Source of the DNA: Amoebophrya sp. A120
Taxonomy: Eukaryota > Sar > Dinophyceae > Syndiniales > Amoebophryaceae
DNA length: 64,000 bases
NCBI GenBank assembly: GCA_905178155.1
Contig: CAJINV010000002.1
Coordinates: 434,376 to 498,375, forward strand
Direction: 5' to 3'
Shown: positions 23,075 to 34,869 of the stretch, in pieces
Position numbering within the stretch: position 1 is the first letter of the stretch
Layout of the letters: each line of letters opens with the position of its first letter
The notes under the pieces: generated by a model
Told to the model about the DNA's origin: nothing
What the model saw: the letters and a program-made list of their open reading frames with translations, nothing else
The model's database searches: none
Made by a program: the position numbers and the translations under genes

Positions 23075-24010
23075 CAAATAACTACTACACTACAAGCTAC
23101 AGTACGAGTTTTAGTTTTCCCTATCGTGTTGACCACATCACGAGCTAGTGTAAGTAACTATGTATGATACGCCGAAGAAGAAGCCCCGTGCTGCCCACTT
23201 GGAAGAGGACGAGGAGCGCCTTGGCAGCTTCATTTACATATCGCTACTTGCACAACGTCATGATGTTTGTACCTACACGGATGATGAAAAAGTCAAGAAG
23301 AAGAGGTAAATTGAGCAATTTATTGCATCAAAGCGAATGCAAAGCCGAAATCTTGTACTAATATTAATTCTGTGTGGTGCAAAATTATAGTAGCTACCTC
23401 TGGATAAGCACAAAAACGTAAAATATTCCAGCTGTTCGTGCTCCCTGCTTGTTCTATCAAAAGCCTATACAAGGTGTTTGATATGAGCCGAAATCGGTGT
23501 GTTTCTTGGCACGGGAAGACGAGGTCGTAGACGTGCTAGGAATGATCAACGCGAAAAACAAAATGAGAAGATGCATCGAAAGACCAATTTCATGTTGACA
23601 CGCTGCCTTGCGGATCTTCGCTCAAGATGATGCGAAACACAAAGAGCTTTAAACTTCTGATCTAGTTGTACTTCAAGACACGCTGCACGCTGCCTTTTCG
23701 GAACAAGTACAAGACGAAGTTGGAAACAGAAAAAATAATAAGTAAAAAACACACGAAAGCTTCGAAGCAGCTGCCGCACGGGGTAGCAGTACTTGTGAAC
23801 AAGAAGAATTTTTCTTTTAGTTTTACGCGATTAAATATACTTGCTGCCGGTGCGAAGAACACTTCAACTTCATCTTGTTTAGCAAGGCGGATGAACAAAT
23901 AGAACTGCTTTCAAAATACACAGGAGCTTCTGAAGATGATGAAGATCCTCGGTTTGTTGCAAGAAAGCTTTGCTCGACTTTTATCTGTGATGGCTGAAGC
24001 CTGCTCGGCA
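23075..24010. repeat. Segmental repeat, copy 2
   Basis: Near-identical to copy 1 at 11397-12060, with the additional 10740-10985 block joined directly to it. Confidence 0.85.
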
Positions 24011-24275
24011 AGAATGGAAAAAAGAATTTTTGTAAAAATGGTGTTCGTCATAGTTGTACCACATCGATTTCACGCATCGATCGCACAGTTTGCTCGCACC
24101 AGTTTCTGCCTCAACTCCGTTTCTAAATTGTCGCAATTTTGGTCTTTCTCGAGTTTTTCTCTTTCCAACTTCTTCTCCCTTTCCAATTCGGAAATTCTCT
24201 CCCGTTCTTGTTTCTCCCGTGCTGTTTTCTCTTGCAGTTCCAACTGCTTTTTATACACTCGTCCCTTCTCCGCCT

Positions 24276-24420
24276 TATGAACTGCAAAAGTATCGTACTC
24301 GTATAAATGCATTACAAATTTACTCAGCATGAGAAGGAAAATTTGTAATGCTGATTTACCTTGAGAAAAAGATTTGTAATGCATGATTGCAGTACGAGTA
24401 CGATACTTTTGCACAGGATA
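24276..24420 (-). mobile_element. Introner element, family B
   Basis: Target repeat CGCCT. Empty at the homologous positions 12934-12938 and 22701-22705. Confidence 0.92.
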
Positions 24421-24469
24421 CGCCTGAATTTGCAGTTCCAGCACTTGGCGTTGTAACAGCTCCCGCAGC

Positions 24470-24622
24470 ATCCTGTGTAAAAGTATCGTACTCATTTCAT
24501 AGTAATTGCAGTCATGCATTACAATTTTTTTTGTGAAGCTAAATCCGCATTACAACTTTTATTTCTCATGCTGAGGAAATTTCTAATGCATTTATACGAG
24601 TACGATACTCTTGCAATGCATA
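24470..24622 (-). mobile_element. Introner element, family B, no target repeat
   Basis: Inverted ends are intact but the flanks differ (CAGC against CTGG), suggesting recombination at this copy. Confidence 0.75.
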
Positions 24623-25021
24623 CTGGCCTTTTTGTCGCGATAAAGGCCGGTTCAGTTCTTGCGCTTGTTGTACTACCGCAGGGCCAATTTTTCCGTTGTC
24701 GTGCGAGGCGGGCGTGCTGTAGTTTATAGAAAAGAGTGCTGACTGGTGTGGTCATTCGCTTCTTCACTACATTAATACAGCTCTAGAAGTTGTACCAGTG
24801 CTGCTCAGTGGACGACTTGTTTCTGAAGCCAATTTATGCCCGCCTCAAGCAGCTATATCAAACTTGAAGGTACATATAATCTTGAAGCAAAATAACAGTA
24901 GCTGGCACCAAACTTTGTATCTATCTTTGAAGCAAAATAACAGTACATATAATGTGTGAAGCACCAAATAATTGAGGCTCAAAAGTGGTCCACCTAGAGA
25001 AGGCGGGTGTTGTCAAATGAT

Positions 25022-25690
25022 TTTGCACTAATTCTGTGTGGTGCAAAATTATAGTAGCTACCTCTGGATAAGCACAAAAACGTAAAATATTCCAGCTGTT
25101 CGTGCTCCCTGCTTGTTCTATCAAAAGCCTATACAAGGTGTTTGATATGAGCCGAAATCGGTGTGTTTCTTGGCACGGGAAGACGAGGTCGTAGACGTGT
25201 TAGGAATGATCAACGCGAAAAACAAAATGAGAAGATGCATCGAAAGACCAATTTCATGTTGACACGCTGCCTTGCGGATCTTCGCTCAAGATGATGCGAA
25301 ACACAAAGAGCTTTAAACTTCTGATCTAGTTGTACTTCAAGACACGCTGCACGCTGCCTTTTCGGAACAAGTACAAGACGAAGTTGGAAACAGAAAAAAT
25401 AATAAGTAAAAAACACACGAAAGCTTCGAAGCAGCTGCCGCACGGGGTAGCAGTACTTGTGAACAAGAAGAATTTTTCTTTTACGCGATTTAAATATATT
25501 TTCTGCCGCCCGTGCGAAGAACACTTCAACTTCATCTTGTTTCTCAAGGCGGATGAACAAATAGCACTGCCTGAAAAACAGCACAGGAGCTTCTGAAGAT
25601 GATGAAGATTCTCGCTTTGTTGCAGACTCCGCGCGACTTTTATGTGTGATGGCTGAAGCCTGCTCGGCAAGAAACGGAAAAAAAAATTCG
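25022..25690. repeat. Segmental repeat, copy 3
   Basis: Near-identical to 11440-12060 and 23370-24000 apart from small indels after the ACGCGATT region. Confidence 0.85.
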
Positions 25691-25725
25691 GTGATGGTGT
25701 TCATCATCGTTGCGCCACATCAAGT

Positions 25726-25980
25726 TCACGCATCAATGGCACAGTTTGCTCGCACCAGTTTCTGCTTCAACTCCATCTCCAAATTGTCGCAATTTTGGTT
25801 CTATGAACTGCAAAAGTATCGTACTCGTATAAACGCATGACAAATTCCCTCAGCATGAGAAATAAAATTTGTCATGCGGATTTACCTTCAGAAGAACATT
25901 TGTAATGCGCAAATGCAATTACTACGAGTACGATACTTTTGCACAGGATAGGTTCTCCAGTTTTTCTCTTTCCAACTTCT
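25726..25980 (-). pseudogene. Coiled-coil gene terminus fused out of frame downstream of the secreted gene
   Basis: KKLEREKLEN, an IE, then QNCDNLEMELKQKL and ANCAIDA with a stop at 25726. The preceding sequence at 25981-26030 encodes RELLQRQVLEL in a different frame, so the junction at 25980 looks like a duplication breakpoint. Confidence 0.55.
25802..25950 (-). mobile_element. Introner element, family B
   Basis: Target repeat GGTTC, the same site as 12391-12546, which suggests insertion before the duplication. Confidence 0.9.
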
Positions 25981-28900
25981 TCAGGCAGTTCCAGCACTTG
26001 GCGTTGTAACAGCTCCCGCAGCACCCCCAGATCCCGGTTGTTCTGCGTGCATCATCTTCTGCATATCAAATGTAAAAATGTCTGGGTCTGGAAGATTCTG
26101 AGATTTGTCATGCATGTTTTACATGACCCAGGATTGTGTGTGATGCATGCCCTACCATCACAGACTTTTAGAACCCTTCCTGATGCCTACTCCGCATGAC
26201 ATACGCCCTCCCCGCGTAGCACAAACTAGACTCCTCTTGCAGCTGGTCATGCAATACAGATTTTTTTAGAGTCCAAAGTTAGCATCACAAGTTCCATCCT
26301 CCCAGACCCAGACATTTTTACATTTGATACTGCATGTCGTCGTCCAAAATGGTCCCGTCATTCACGTGCGGCTCCGGTGTCCGGACGAATTCGTGTTCCC
26401 GCGGTGTGGTTGGCAGGGAGGAGATGATCTGCGAGTCTTCCTTTTCCTCATTTTCAATCCAATTCGCGACCTCCTCCGGCGTCGACGTCGCTAGGTCGTA
26501 GGGACCGCTGCCTGTCGTTGCTGCTGTCGCACCAGAGGACCCGCTGCCGCGGGGTATGGAAGCGGAAAGAAGAAGAACTGAGTGCACTGATTGGTCATGT
26601 GGGAGAGTAGGATAACGATACACAATTTCTAAATGCAATTTTCAGCAGCACGACAAGCGTTTTGCTTTATTTGATGCATTCAAAGGCAATTTCTGCAACA
26701 TCTTCACAAACAACAACTCCTCTTCCCACCCACGACCGAATTCATCTTCAAGTTTATTTTCTTCTGATACTGCTCCCAGCCGCAATCGGTTCTTGACACC
26801 TCGGATCCGGGCCGAATTTTCGCAAGCACAGCAACGTGCAGCCGTGAGCTGGTTTTCATTGATTTTGTTCTCCACCAGGAGGTCATGGTCATGCAAGACA
26901 AACGGATCTGGATTTATTGCAAATTTTGCATTACAAACAAACCCAAGCACCATAAACGTGTAAAATACTGATCGCCGTCGCCTTTTTCCCCGCATCCTCC
27001 TCCGGCAAAACGTGGTGCACGACGAAGTCCGAAAACTCCAAGCACTTTTGCAATGCCAACGGGCCCTTCAACCCCTCCTCGCAGCCCGCTTGAAACCGCC
27101 GCTTCGTCTCGACTTGGGTTGCGTGGAGATGTAAGTCGTGCAGCGTGTGGGTGAGCTTCTGCTTGCACAGGGGCAAGAAAGCGACGTCCATTTCCAACTC
27201 GAAATCGGGTTCGATTTCCACATCGGGGAAAGGAGAGAGGGGAAATGAGGTTGACCCACTCCCACCAGACACGACTGGTGCAGCTGGCGCTGGGACTTGT
27301 TTCTTGCTTTCTTCAGTGGCCGCATGCTGTTGTTTCGAGTCCAGCACTTTTTGTTGCTGTAAATGCGAAGATGAGGTAGTGGTAGTCTTGGTGTTTCCTG
27401 AACCCTTCTCATCAGCACCCTGGTTCAAAAAGACCACAGGTGCACCGGCAGGGGCAGCAGCAGCTGCGCCACCTGCAGTACTTGCCGTTTCGTTCAACAT
27501 CGCTGCAGATCCCGACCCGTACATGCCCTCTGCCCCGTTTCCCCAATCCGTCAACGTGGCCATTCCCAACACGTGTTGCAAGTGTCCGGTGAAGGTCTCG
27601 AGATAAAACGCCGGGTTGGAGTCAAATTCTTGGTGCACGGCGGTGATAATCTCCGGCGGCAACTCCGACCCGAACGCTTTCAAAGTCACGCCAGTGATGG
27701 AAGAGTCGTACGGGTAGTGGCCTTATCCTGTGCAAAATAAGTATCGCATCCGTACTGATTGCGTTTATGCATTCTTTCTTAAAAAGGCAAACCCGCATTA
27801 CAAATTCAATCTGGAGTGCTATAGTCAATTTGTGATGCAAGTTGCACTAGTACGATACTTTTGCAATGCATAGGCCTTGTGAAGGGCTGCTTCCACCTGG
27901 GTGCGAGAAAGCCGAACCCGGTCCGGAGCCGGCGTAGGTGTCGAAGTTATGGAGTTCTCAAACGTTACATTCTCAGCTGTTGCATGAATTTGTCATGCAA
28001 AACTACCATCATCATCCACAAGATCAAGCTGCTTCGCATGACAAATTTGCGAAAGGCTAAACACTACCTAAATCTGCGCGGGATTTGTAATGCAATTTTT
28101 GCAATCTTCCCCTTTTGGCTTTTGCCATTCTTGCATTACAAATTCATGTAACAGTTGAGAATGTAACGTTTGAGACTGCCATAGAAGTGCGGCACTGCTT
28201 CTGGTGTATGCGGTCCCTCGGTCCATTGCACGAAAAGTTTCTTTATCCTGTGCAGAAGTATCGTACTCGTAGTAATTGCATATATGCATTACAAGTCTCT
28301 TTCTCAAGTAGGTAAATCAGCATTACAAATTCAATGCAATGCTGGGGGTATTTGTAATGCAATTTATACTACTGCGATGCTTTTGCATTGCATATTCTTC
28401 TTGTTTTCTTTCTCCTTTTGCAGTAGTTCCTCGTTCTGCGTTTCAAACGCAGCTGAAAAGGAGAACTGCGTGCTGCCCGTCGGTATCCAGTCGTGCAAAT
28501 AATGTCTGGGTCTGGAAAGAAGAAGAACTTGTGATGCGGAAGTGTGAACGCCTGAAAGAAACAAATGTAACTGCAGCCAAGCATGACAAGTTTTCAACGC
28601 GGTTTCTATTCCTAGTGCACATTATGCGTTTTTGCATGACAAGAGAATCTACTGCACTCCTTTTGTTGGTCACGCAATACAGATTTTCCATGAGTGCCAG
28701 CAGACAAGCATGACAGCCTCCAGACTCTATTTCCAGACCAGGACATCATATTTGCAATCCATATTCGGACTCGAGGTCGACATCACTGCGGGTGCGGGTG
28801 TATCAAAAGTAAAAATGTCTGGGTCTGGAAGATTCTGAGACTTGTCATGCATGTTTTGCATTGGCCATGATGTCTGTGATGCATGCCCTAGCATCACAGA

Positions 28901-30329
28901 TTTTTTGAGGGCTTCGCGATGCCTATTCCGCATGACAAATTCCCCCTCCGCGTAGCAAAAATTGCATTCCCTTTGCTGCTCATGCAATACAGATTTTTTT
29001 GGAATCCAAATTCAGCATCACAAGTTGCATTCTTCCAGACCCAGACATTTTTACATTTGATAGGGTGGCTGCACAGCCGGCGCAGACGCTGTCGCTGGCG
29101 CGGGGGGCTCTGCGTCGTCGGATGCTGATGCTGCTGCGTCCGTTGGCTCCTCCGGTTCTTCTTCTTCCTCCTCCTCCTCTTCTTCCTCGGGATCTTGCTT
29201 GTTGCTCTTCTGTAATGAAGCCTTTCGTTTTCGTAGTTGTACCTTCCTATCACTGCTGGAGCTTGTCTTTCTAAACCGCTTGTTCATTTGGAGCAGCAGC
29301 GGTCCCACTGTTGGATTTTGACCCTCAGACGTTGATCCGGCACTAGTACCAGCCGGCACTGCGCCACTTCCCGCCGGCGCACTTCCGCTACCTGGCGCGC
29401 TGCCCAGCCGCTTCTCCGCGTGGGGAATGATGCCCTCTAACGCTTCCAATATGCTGTGCAAAAGCATCGTACTCGTATTGCAATCATGCATTACAAATCT
29501 TTCTCTTAAGGTAAATTCGCATTACAAATTTTATTTCTCATGCTGAGGAAATTTGTAATGCATTTATACGAATACGATACTTTTGCAGTTCATATCCAAA
29601 GTGCCCCGCTTCAACAGGATCGCCAATTCCTCGCGCGCGTTCTCGTATTCCGCGTAAAAACGATCCCAACATCCCAGGCTTGTCATGCAAATCCGCAAGG
29701 CTCAAGCTCATCAAATGTTTCTCATGCGTGGCCACGTTAGGGGCTTTTTCCAATGCCGTCTGGCAGGTTGTCATGCACGAATCAGGATGAGAAGGCGAAC
29801 ATGTGATGCGGCTGCACTTGTCAAAGAAGACTGGTAGTCCACTGCAATAAACCCAAACTTGTCATGCGCAACAGCCAAAGCGCATATAGATAGTTTGTGT
29901 AGCAACAAATCTCCCACCCTGACCCTGGGCAGCCGGGGACGTTTTTACTCAGGATATCTCGTGGCTGGGCTTGAGGAAATCGTGGTAGTTCAACCCGTCT
30001 AGCAGCAGCGTGAATTGCAACACCGGGATCTTCGGTGGATTTTTGTCATCCGGCTTACCGGGACTGCTCCCGGAGGAGAACGCGACGGGCGAAGGGGGCA
30101 GTGAGGACCCCGAACCGAGGCCAGGCACGGCCGGGGCCTGGTTGGTACTGCTTTTGTAGAAGGAAGCCCTCGACGTGTTTTCAACATGATTCCACTGCTT
30201 GAGCAGCTGCTTTTGCAGTTGCAGAGCGGCCACGAAGGGAAGATGAGCAGACGACAGGATTCGATGTGTTAGCAAGAACGAAAAAACACCAACGCCGGCC
30301 GCAAAGCGGCCGGGACGGGGCTTTCGCAT
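25981..30329 (-). CDS. Secreted protein of unknown function, 11 exons
   Basis: Exons 30329-29957, 29645-29595, 29449-29063, 28800-28764, 28483-28395, 28243-28184, 27947-27873, 27723-26968, 26907-26655, 26543-26330 and 26063-25981. Eight IEs, plus GT-AG introns 26908-26967 (60 bp) and 26544-26654. The N-terminus MRKPRPGRFAAGVGVFSFLL looks like a signal peptide. Middle parts include an ENAREELAILLKRG helix, a run of about 11 Glu, and a coiled segment TQNEELLQKEKENKKL, followed by FYLETFTGHLQHVLGM. All eight IE removals keep one frame, strong support for the model. The last exon ends in AGAVTTPSAGTA; this shares DNA with the neighbouring coiled-coil copies and may be a recently acquired end. I recognise no family. 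Confidence 0.72.
26064..26329 (-). mobile_element. Introner element, family A
   Basis: Target repeat CTGCA on both sides; nearly perfect inverted ends. Confidence 0.92.
27724..27872 (-). mobile_element. Introner element, family B
   Basis: Target repeat GGCCT; joins SPSQG to HYPYDS. Opposite orientation to the element at 24276. Confidence 0.92.
27948..28183 (-). mobile_element. Introner element, family D
   Basis: Family D ends contain CTCAAACGTTAC and reverse complement. Target repeat GAAGT; joins AVPHF to DTYAGS. Confidence 0.92.
28244..28394 (-). mobile_element. Introner element, family B
   Basis: Target repeat TTCTT; joins EKENKK to LFVQW. Confidence 0.92.
28484..28763 (-). mobile_element. 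Introner element, family A, diverged
   Basis: Ends are extended and altered (CATTATTTGCACGAC), target repeat GTCGG/TTCGG. Joins TSSP to TGSTQF. Confidence 0.85.
28801..29062 (-). mobile_element. Introner element, family A
   Basis: Target repeat GGGTG; joins APAVQPP to APAVMS. Confidence 0.92.
29450..29594 (-). mobile_element. Introner element, family B
   Basis: Target repeat TCCAA; joins LLKRGTL to EALEGI. Confidence 0.92.
29646..29956 (-). mobile_element. Introner element, family E
   Basis: Family E ends contain GTAAAAACG near TATCCTGA. Target repeat TCTCG; joins FLKPSHE to NAREEL. Confidence 0.9.
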
Positions 30330-30779
30330 CGTTCTTTTCCTATCACAGATGTAGTGACCTTGTGTAGGAGAAACTTCTAATTCTGCTCAGCGTGGTTTCT
30401 TTGTTTCTTGCAAGAATTATTCTCACGTTGAGGACCGCCATTCACTCTTTTGCCTTGTTTTCCCATCCACCTCGCGCTCATGGAACCTGTTCAGATCTTT
30501 TTTCACCACTAGATTGATTAGTGTTGGATACGAGACGAGGGAGCCAGCTGCAAGTAAAAACTTTACAACTTGATCGCAGTCGCCGCGCCCGGGTTGTTCT
30601 TTTCCGTGATAATTAACTATTGTGGCCAGTCTGCTTGAAGATGCTACATTCATAGTGCTGATCTCCAAAACCGATCTCAGTCTACTCGTTCCGCGAACAA
30701 CATCTCTTACCTCGCGAAACGAGAGCGCAGTCCCCCGTCCAAACGGCGTCGGAGCGCTGCTTCCTGTAACGCGATCGAT

Positions 30780-31930
30780 GCCAAGCGCATTGGCGAATTG
30801 TTTTCCACACTCCCGGGCCGCCCGGGAGACAGGATAATGGGATCAGAGTGCGTGGGCCCACTGTCCAGCAGGCTGGGCACGCACAACGACCGCCCGCGTG
30901 CACGCACTGCACAGGCAACCAAGGGGGCGGCCACCAAAAATAACGAGAACAAACTGGCGGGCGCGCGCGGCGCGCCATTTGCATGCAGCCAACCAGCGAG
31001 GGGGCTTGCTGGCGCCAATAAGGGCGGCGCCGGGACTCCCCCGACCCCCCACTCACCTCCCCCCGCGCCCGGTGGCCAGGCGATGTCACTTGCCGGCCAC
31101 CGGCCGAGCGCGCGCCGGGGGCGAGAAGGCGGGTGGGCGGTGATGTGCCTATCAATTTATTTTTCCCCTGCCCCCCCGTCGGTCGGGCGGCTGGTCCGGC
31201 CGCACCGCCCAAAGAATGAAGCCTAGCGGGGGAGGCCCACCCACCGGACGGGCGGCCCGGCGCGATAGCGATAGGGCGGGCCCACCGCGAGGGATTGCGG
31301 GCCACGCGGCGGCAACTATCCAGGAACGGAGGGAGCAGGCGCGTGCCAGCGGGCACGCACACAGATACGCAAAAAGGCGGGGCCCCGGCGCCTTCGGAGA
31401 ACTTAAACGGGGGCCGGCGGTGTTCTTCCTGGTATCGTCGTCTAAGATCGCACCGGCCTGCCCCCTGGCTGCCTTCATCGAACAGGCCCGCGACAATGCG
31501 CGCCAAGTTCCCACCCACCCAGTCGCCAACCCGAAGCCCCTTCGTCTGCTCCTTCATCTGCCCCCGCTCGATCTACTTACGCAACAGGCGGGCCCCCCTC
31601 GCCCGGCCTGCCGAAAATACACAGGCAAAGCGCGCGGCGCGCGCGCACGCCACGGCCGGCGGGCCTTCTATTCTTGCCCAAGAGGCGGGGCGTCGCACCT
31701 GCGGGGCGCGCGCCAACACTCACAAGGCCGCCACAATGGACGGCGGCGCCCTACCATAACGGAAACAGGGCGGCGCCCTCGGTGCCTGCAGCAGAATACC
31801 GGCCCAAAAATTGGGCACGCTCCCCCGGGCGACGCGTCCAACGCGCGACCGCATAGGGCACGGACAAGCAGGCGCGCGCGCTGCTGGGCACCGGCCGCGC
31901 GCACTCTTCATGCCGCCGAAGCCTTTGCAG
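30780..31930. other. GC-rich island 2
   Basis: Starts about 450 bp upstream of the secreted gene at 30329. Sharp compositional edges, no credible protein family in any frame, no introner elements. Confidence 0.6.
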
Positions 31931-32822
31931 GCTTCTCCAATTTGCTGCGGTCCGTCTGATATCGTGGTGGGCAATAATACTTTACGAAAACAAGTAGAGC
32001 GTCAGTTATTTTCAGTTTCTTTGATGTGATTGTGCGGTGCAACAACGTATGCACAGGACACGGCAAGACCAGCAACAAACAGCCGCCGCTGCAAGACGTT
32101 CTCCGGCAGATGGTGAAGCGTCCGATCTCGAACACAGTTTAATCCAGCAGACGGACGTCCGTCTCGAGTTTTTGAGAACCGAGAGGGCGGAATCTTCATC
32201 ACTATTTCTGTCTTGAGGGGTAATCGATTCGTAGGCACGTCCTGTTGCGTGCTTACTCGACGCGCGAGTTAGCATTTCTCCCCGACATCAAATGTTTTTG
32301 AGCAAGACGACGATGATCCTTTTCTGAATGATGAGCGGCGCTGTAAGAAATAAATCAATTTATGGCATCACATGACTTGCTGCCCAAGACTAAGAAATAA
32401 TGAGCAAAAGCCGCGTACTAGAGGAATAAACGCGGGCATATTTTTTCTTCAACTTCTTATTCTTCCGCAGCTTCACAGATCCATAAAAAAATTCAAGTTC
32501 ACCCACAACGATGAATAAACTACTCATCTTCATAAGCTCCGCAGATCACAATTACAATTTACAATTGCAATTTATTCACGAGAAGATCTCGCGAGACTAC
32601 AACCCTATTGGTTCAACAGAGGAGTCAAAGTGAGAGGAGACTCATTCTTTCAGTCCTCGCGCGCGCAGGGACTAACTGCGCGAGGCTCAACGTTTCAGCG
32701 CCCTGACTCCGGGGTCGCTACCGGAGTGAACTGCTTCTTCAGATCCCGACCAAGTAGCTGTGCGTTGTGCGCTCGGCCAGGCGCGGGGTCGAGAAGGCCG
32801 TCGTTATCGCAGTTTCGTGTTA
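31931..32822. other. Intergenic, no gene seen
   Basis: AT-rich to about 32620, then moderately GC-rich. Nothing convincing on either strand. Confidence 0.4.
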
Positions 32823-33006
32823 CTACTGCGGCCCCTCGCGGGCCTCTCGCGCGCGTCTCTGCGCCCGGATCCTGGCAACGTCCTCCCAGGGGTCGACCCG
32901 CAGTGCGGCGCGGACCTCTTCGGCCGCTTCAACCGCTTCGTCTGCTGTCGCGTGTAGTTCCGGGTCGATGACGCGGGTCAGCGGGAGGATGTTCTCGGCG
33001 CGCATC
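32823..33006 (-). CDS. Possible short exon, alpha-helical
   Basis: A 60-codon stretch (VIDPELHATADEAVEAAEEV, then VARIRAQRRAREA) has protein-like composition, unlike the flanks, and ends at a stop at 32823. No upstream exon or family was recognised; it may be chance. Confidence 0.25.
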
Positions 33007-33039
33007 ATGCCTGACGGAGGATGTTCTCGGCGTGTGGAA

Positions 33040-34108
33040 TAAATAGGCGGTCTTTTCCGAAAGTAAAAAATGTTTGGCTGGGGTCGACATGTTTCACCCC
33101 CTCTTCTCGACGATGCAAAAATAGCAGAAGAGGTACAAATACTTATCCGCGACACCACCACTTCTATTGCGCTTACTTGTAGTAGTTTCTCCTGCTTTTC
33201 TTGCAACGAGAGCGAGTTTTTGTCGGAGCCCGAGATGTAGTAGGACCGCCTAATAGTAATAAAACTAATTCTACACTTTCGAACGCGTTTTTCTTTTTGT
33301 TTTTGATTTTCATTCTGTTCTTTTTTTTTGTTGTACTCGGGATTTTATGGGAGATTTGTATACTACTCTTACTTTACTGGGAGGGGAATTGCGATTGCTA
33401 CGTGTGACTTCTTCGTAGTCCAACATGACAACTTTAACTTTTACAACACTTTGCTTTTGTACTTCGACTTCGTAAAATTGGAATAATGTTGTAAAATTTC
33501 TTCGTAAAATTGATTTGAAAGCGGAGGGCGACTTTGCTTTGTTCATGCGATGCGACCAATAAATTTAAATTGATGAAGGCAGAGAATAATAATTACCACC
33601 ACTGGACTTGGTTCTACTTCTATCCCCACCTGCTAGTTGTTCCGAGCAACTAGTACAACCCGTACGTCGCTACAAGAACTGACAGGGGTTCTCAATGTGT
33701 GCTAATGGGGCACAGAATCCAGTAGGGTTTTCCCCGAAACTCTCAACGCTAGAATGGATTCGATTTTCAATAAATTCTACTTCAACTACTATGATCATGC
33801 TGCGGTGTTGTACTTGTAATTGTATGCGCTATGTATCTAGGAGTATATCTTCATCTTGCCTTTTTCTTCACTGTTGCTCGAAGATGTCACTTCTTGCGAT
33901 GTTTCGCATATCACGTACAGAGCAGTAAGCTTGTTTCGTACGACTTTATTTCATCCACTCCAGCCCTGGGCATTTCGTCCCCGTTCTCACCCGGCTTAAG
34001 CGAAAAACATCGTCGTCTCCATTTATTACGGCATAGCGAACACTTTGTTCTCGTTCAGCTTCAGGCAGGTGTTGTTGTTCTCAAGGCCGACTACTTATCT
34101 TGATCTTG
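33040..34108. other. Intergenic, no gene seen
   Basis: AT-rich, short ORFs only; no introner elements or RNA genes recognised. Confidence 0.45.
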
Positions 34109-34582
34109 TTATCCTGCCAGATTAAAAGCGCCAAGTTGACGCAGCGTGCCAGGGGACACTCCAGCCCCAGAAGAAAACCCTTGGCGGGGAGACAAAACAT
34201 CAGCACTACCCGGTCCCCCGCGTGGCGGCGCTTTTCCTTCGGGCGAGGCTGGTGGCGTCGACCTCTTCGCAGGCGGGGGTGTTCCTGCGCGCGCGGGTGA
34301 CCGGGGGCGCATTAGCGACGAAGCAGTAGATGCCGCAGCTGGCGTGGCTGGCTGTGGCATCAAGCCAACATCTACTTCTCTCGCGTCCGCGGCGGAAGGA
34401 GCAGGTACAAGGTCTTCAATTTTCAGGAGTAGCTCGCGATGGTTGTAATCGTAGAATGGTGTGTCATGCTTCCACCACAAACCCAGAATGCCTTCACTCG
34501 GGCCCCTGCCAAAGACAAACTTTTCCAAAGTCGATCGCTGGTTGTCCGGGGTGGCTTGTTGTACTAATTGATGACCACCCAT
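34109..34582 (-). CDS. Small unknown protein with Pro/Ala-rich tail
   Basis: 157 codons from an ATG in a GGCCATGGG context. The first half is ordinary globular-looking sequence (KFVFGRGPSEGILGLWWKHD, YDYNHRELLLKIEDLVPAP). The second half is rich in Pro, Ala, Ser and Arg and probably disordered. No intron, signal peptide or known domain seen. Confidence 0.55.
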   Translation of the reverse strand: MGGHQLVQQATPDNQRSTLEKFVFGRGPSEGILGLWWKHDTPFYDYNHRELLLKIEDLVPAPSAADAREVDVGLMPQPATPAAASTASSLMRPRSPARAGTPPPAKRSTPPASPEGKAPPRGGPGSADVLSPRQGFSSGAGVSPGTLRQLGAFNLAG

Positions 34583-34869
34583 GGCCGGCCCAGTGCTACC
34601 AGTACCGCTTTCCTCTTTATGCCATTCTCAAACACAGACGTTAGTTGATGCACATCCGTTTGTACTTATACCATGATTCTGTGAAGATGATGCGAACAGT
34701 CCTCAGCAAAGCAAAAGTTTGGACTTTATTTTTGCAATACAAATCCGGAATGGATTCATTTTATTTTATGCCGTTCTCTACCGCACCGCAGGCTTGTCAT
34801 GCGCACCAGGCTATATAACCGTTCCTTCTACATGACTAAAAGCGAAAAAATCCAACGAAAAATGATGTA

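Larger units (their letters stand above)
22263..23075 (-). pseudogene. Partial coiled-coil gene copy with a different tail
   Basis: Homologous to the middle of the gene at 20081-12160 (ENANTELQLLQ, FGRIREKLLLQIQAEKGR). Homology stops at about 23075, so the 5' part is missing. After removal of two IEs the frame runs through KKQLELQ into AGAVTTPSAGTA and a Gly-rich end, stopping at 22263. It could be a 3' exon set of another transcript, or a relic. Confidence 0.6.
24070..24767 (-). pseudogene. Partial coiled-coil gene copy, C-terminal part
   Basis: Reads RELLQRQVLELQIQA, then after an IE EKGRVYKKQLELQ through ERERISELEREKK to LVRANCAIDA and a stop at 24070. The 5' side is rearranged: the IE at 24470-24622 lacks a target repeat, and upstream codons (24623-24767) join in a different frame. 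It lacks IEs at two sites that are filled in the full gene. Confidence 0.6.

Noticed and set aside
31216-31959. 247-codon plus-strand and 291-codon minus-strand ORFs
   Set aside because: Mutually overlapping in a GC-rich island with no protein-like features.
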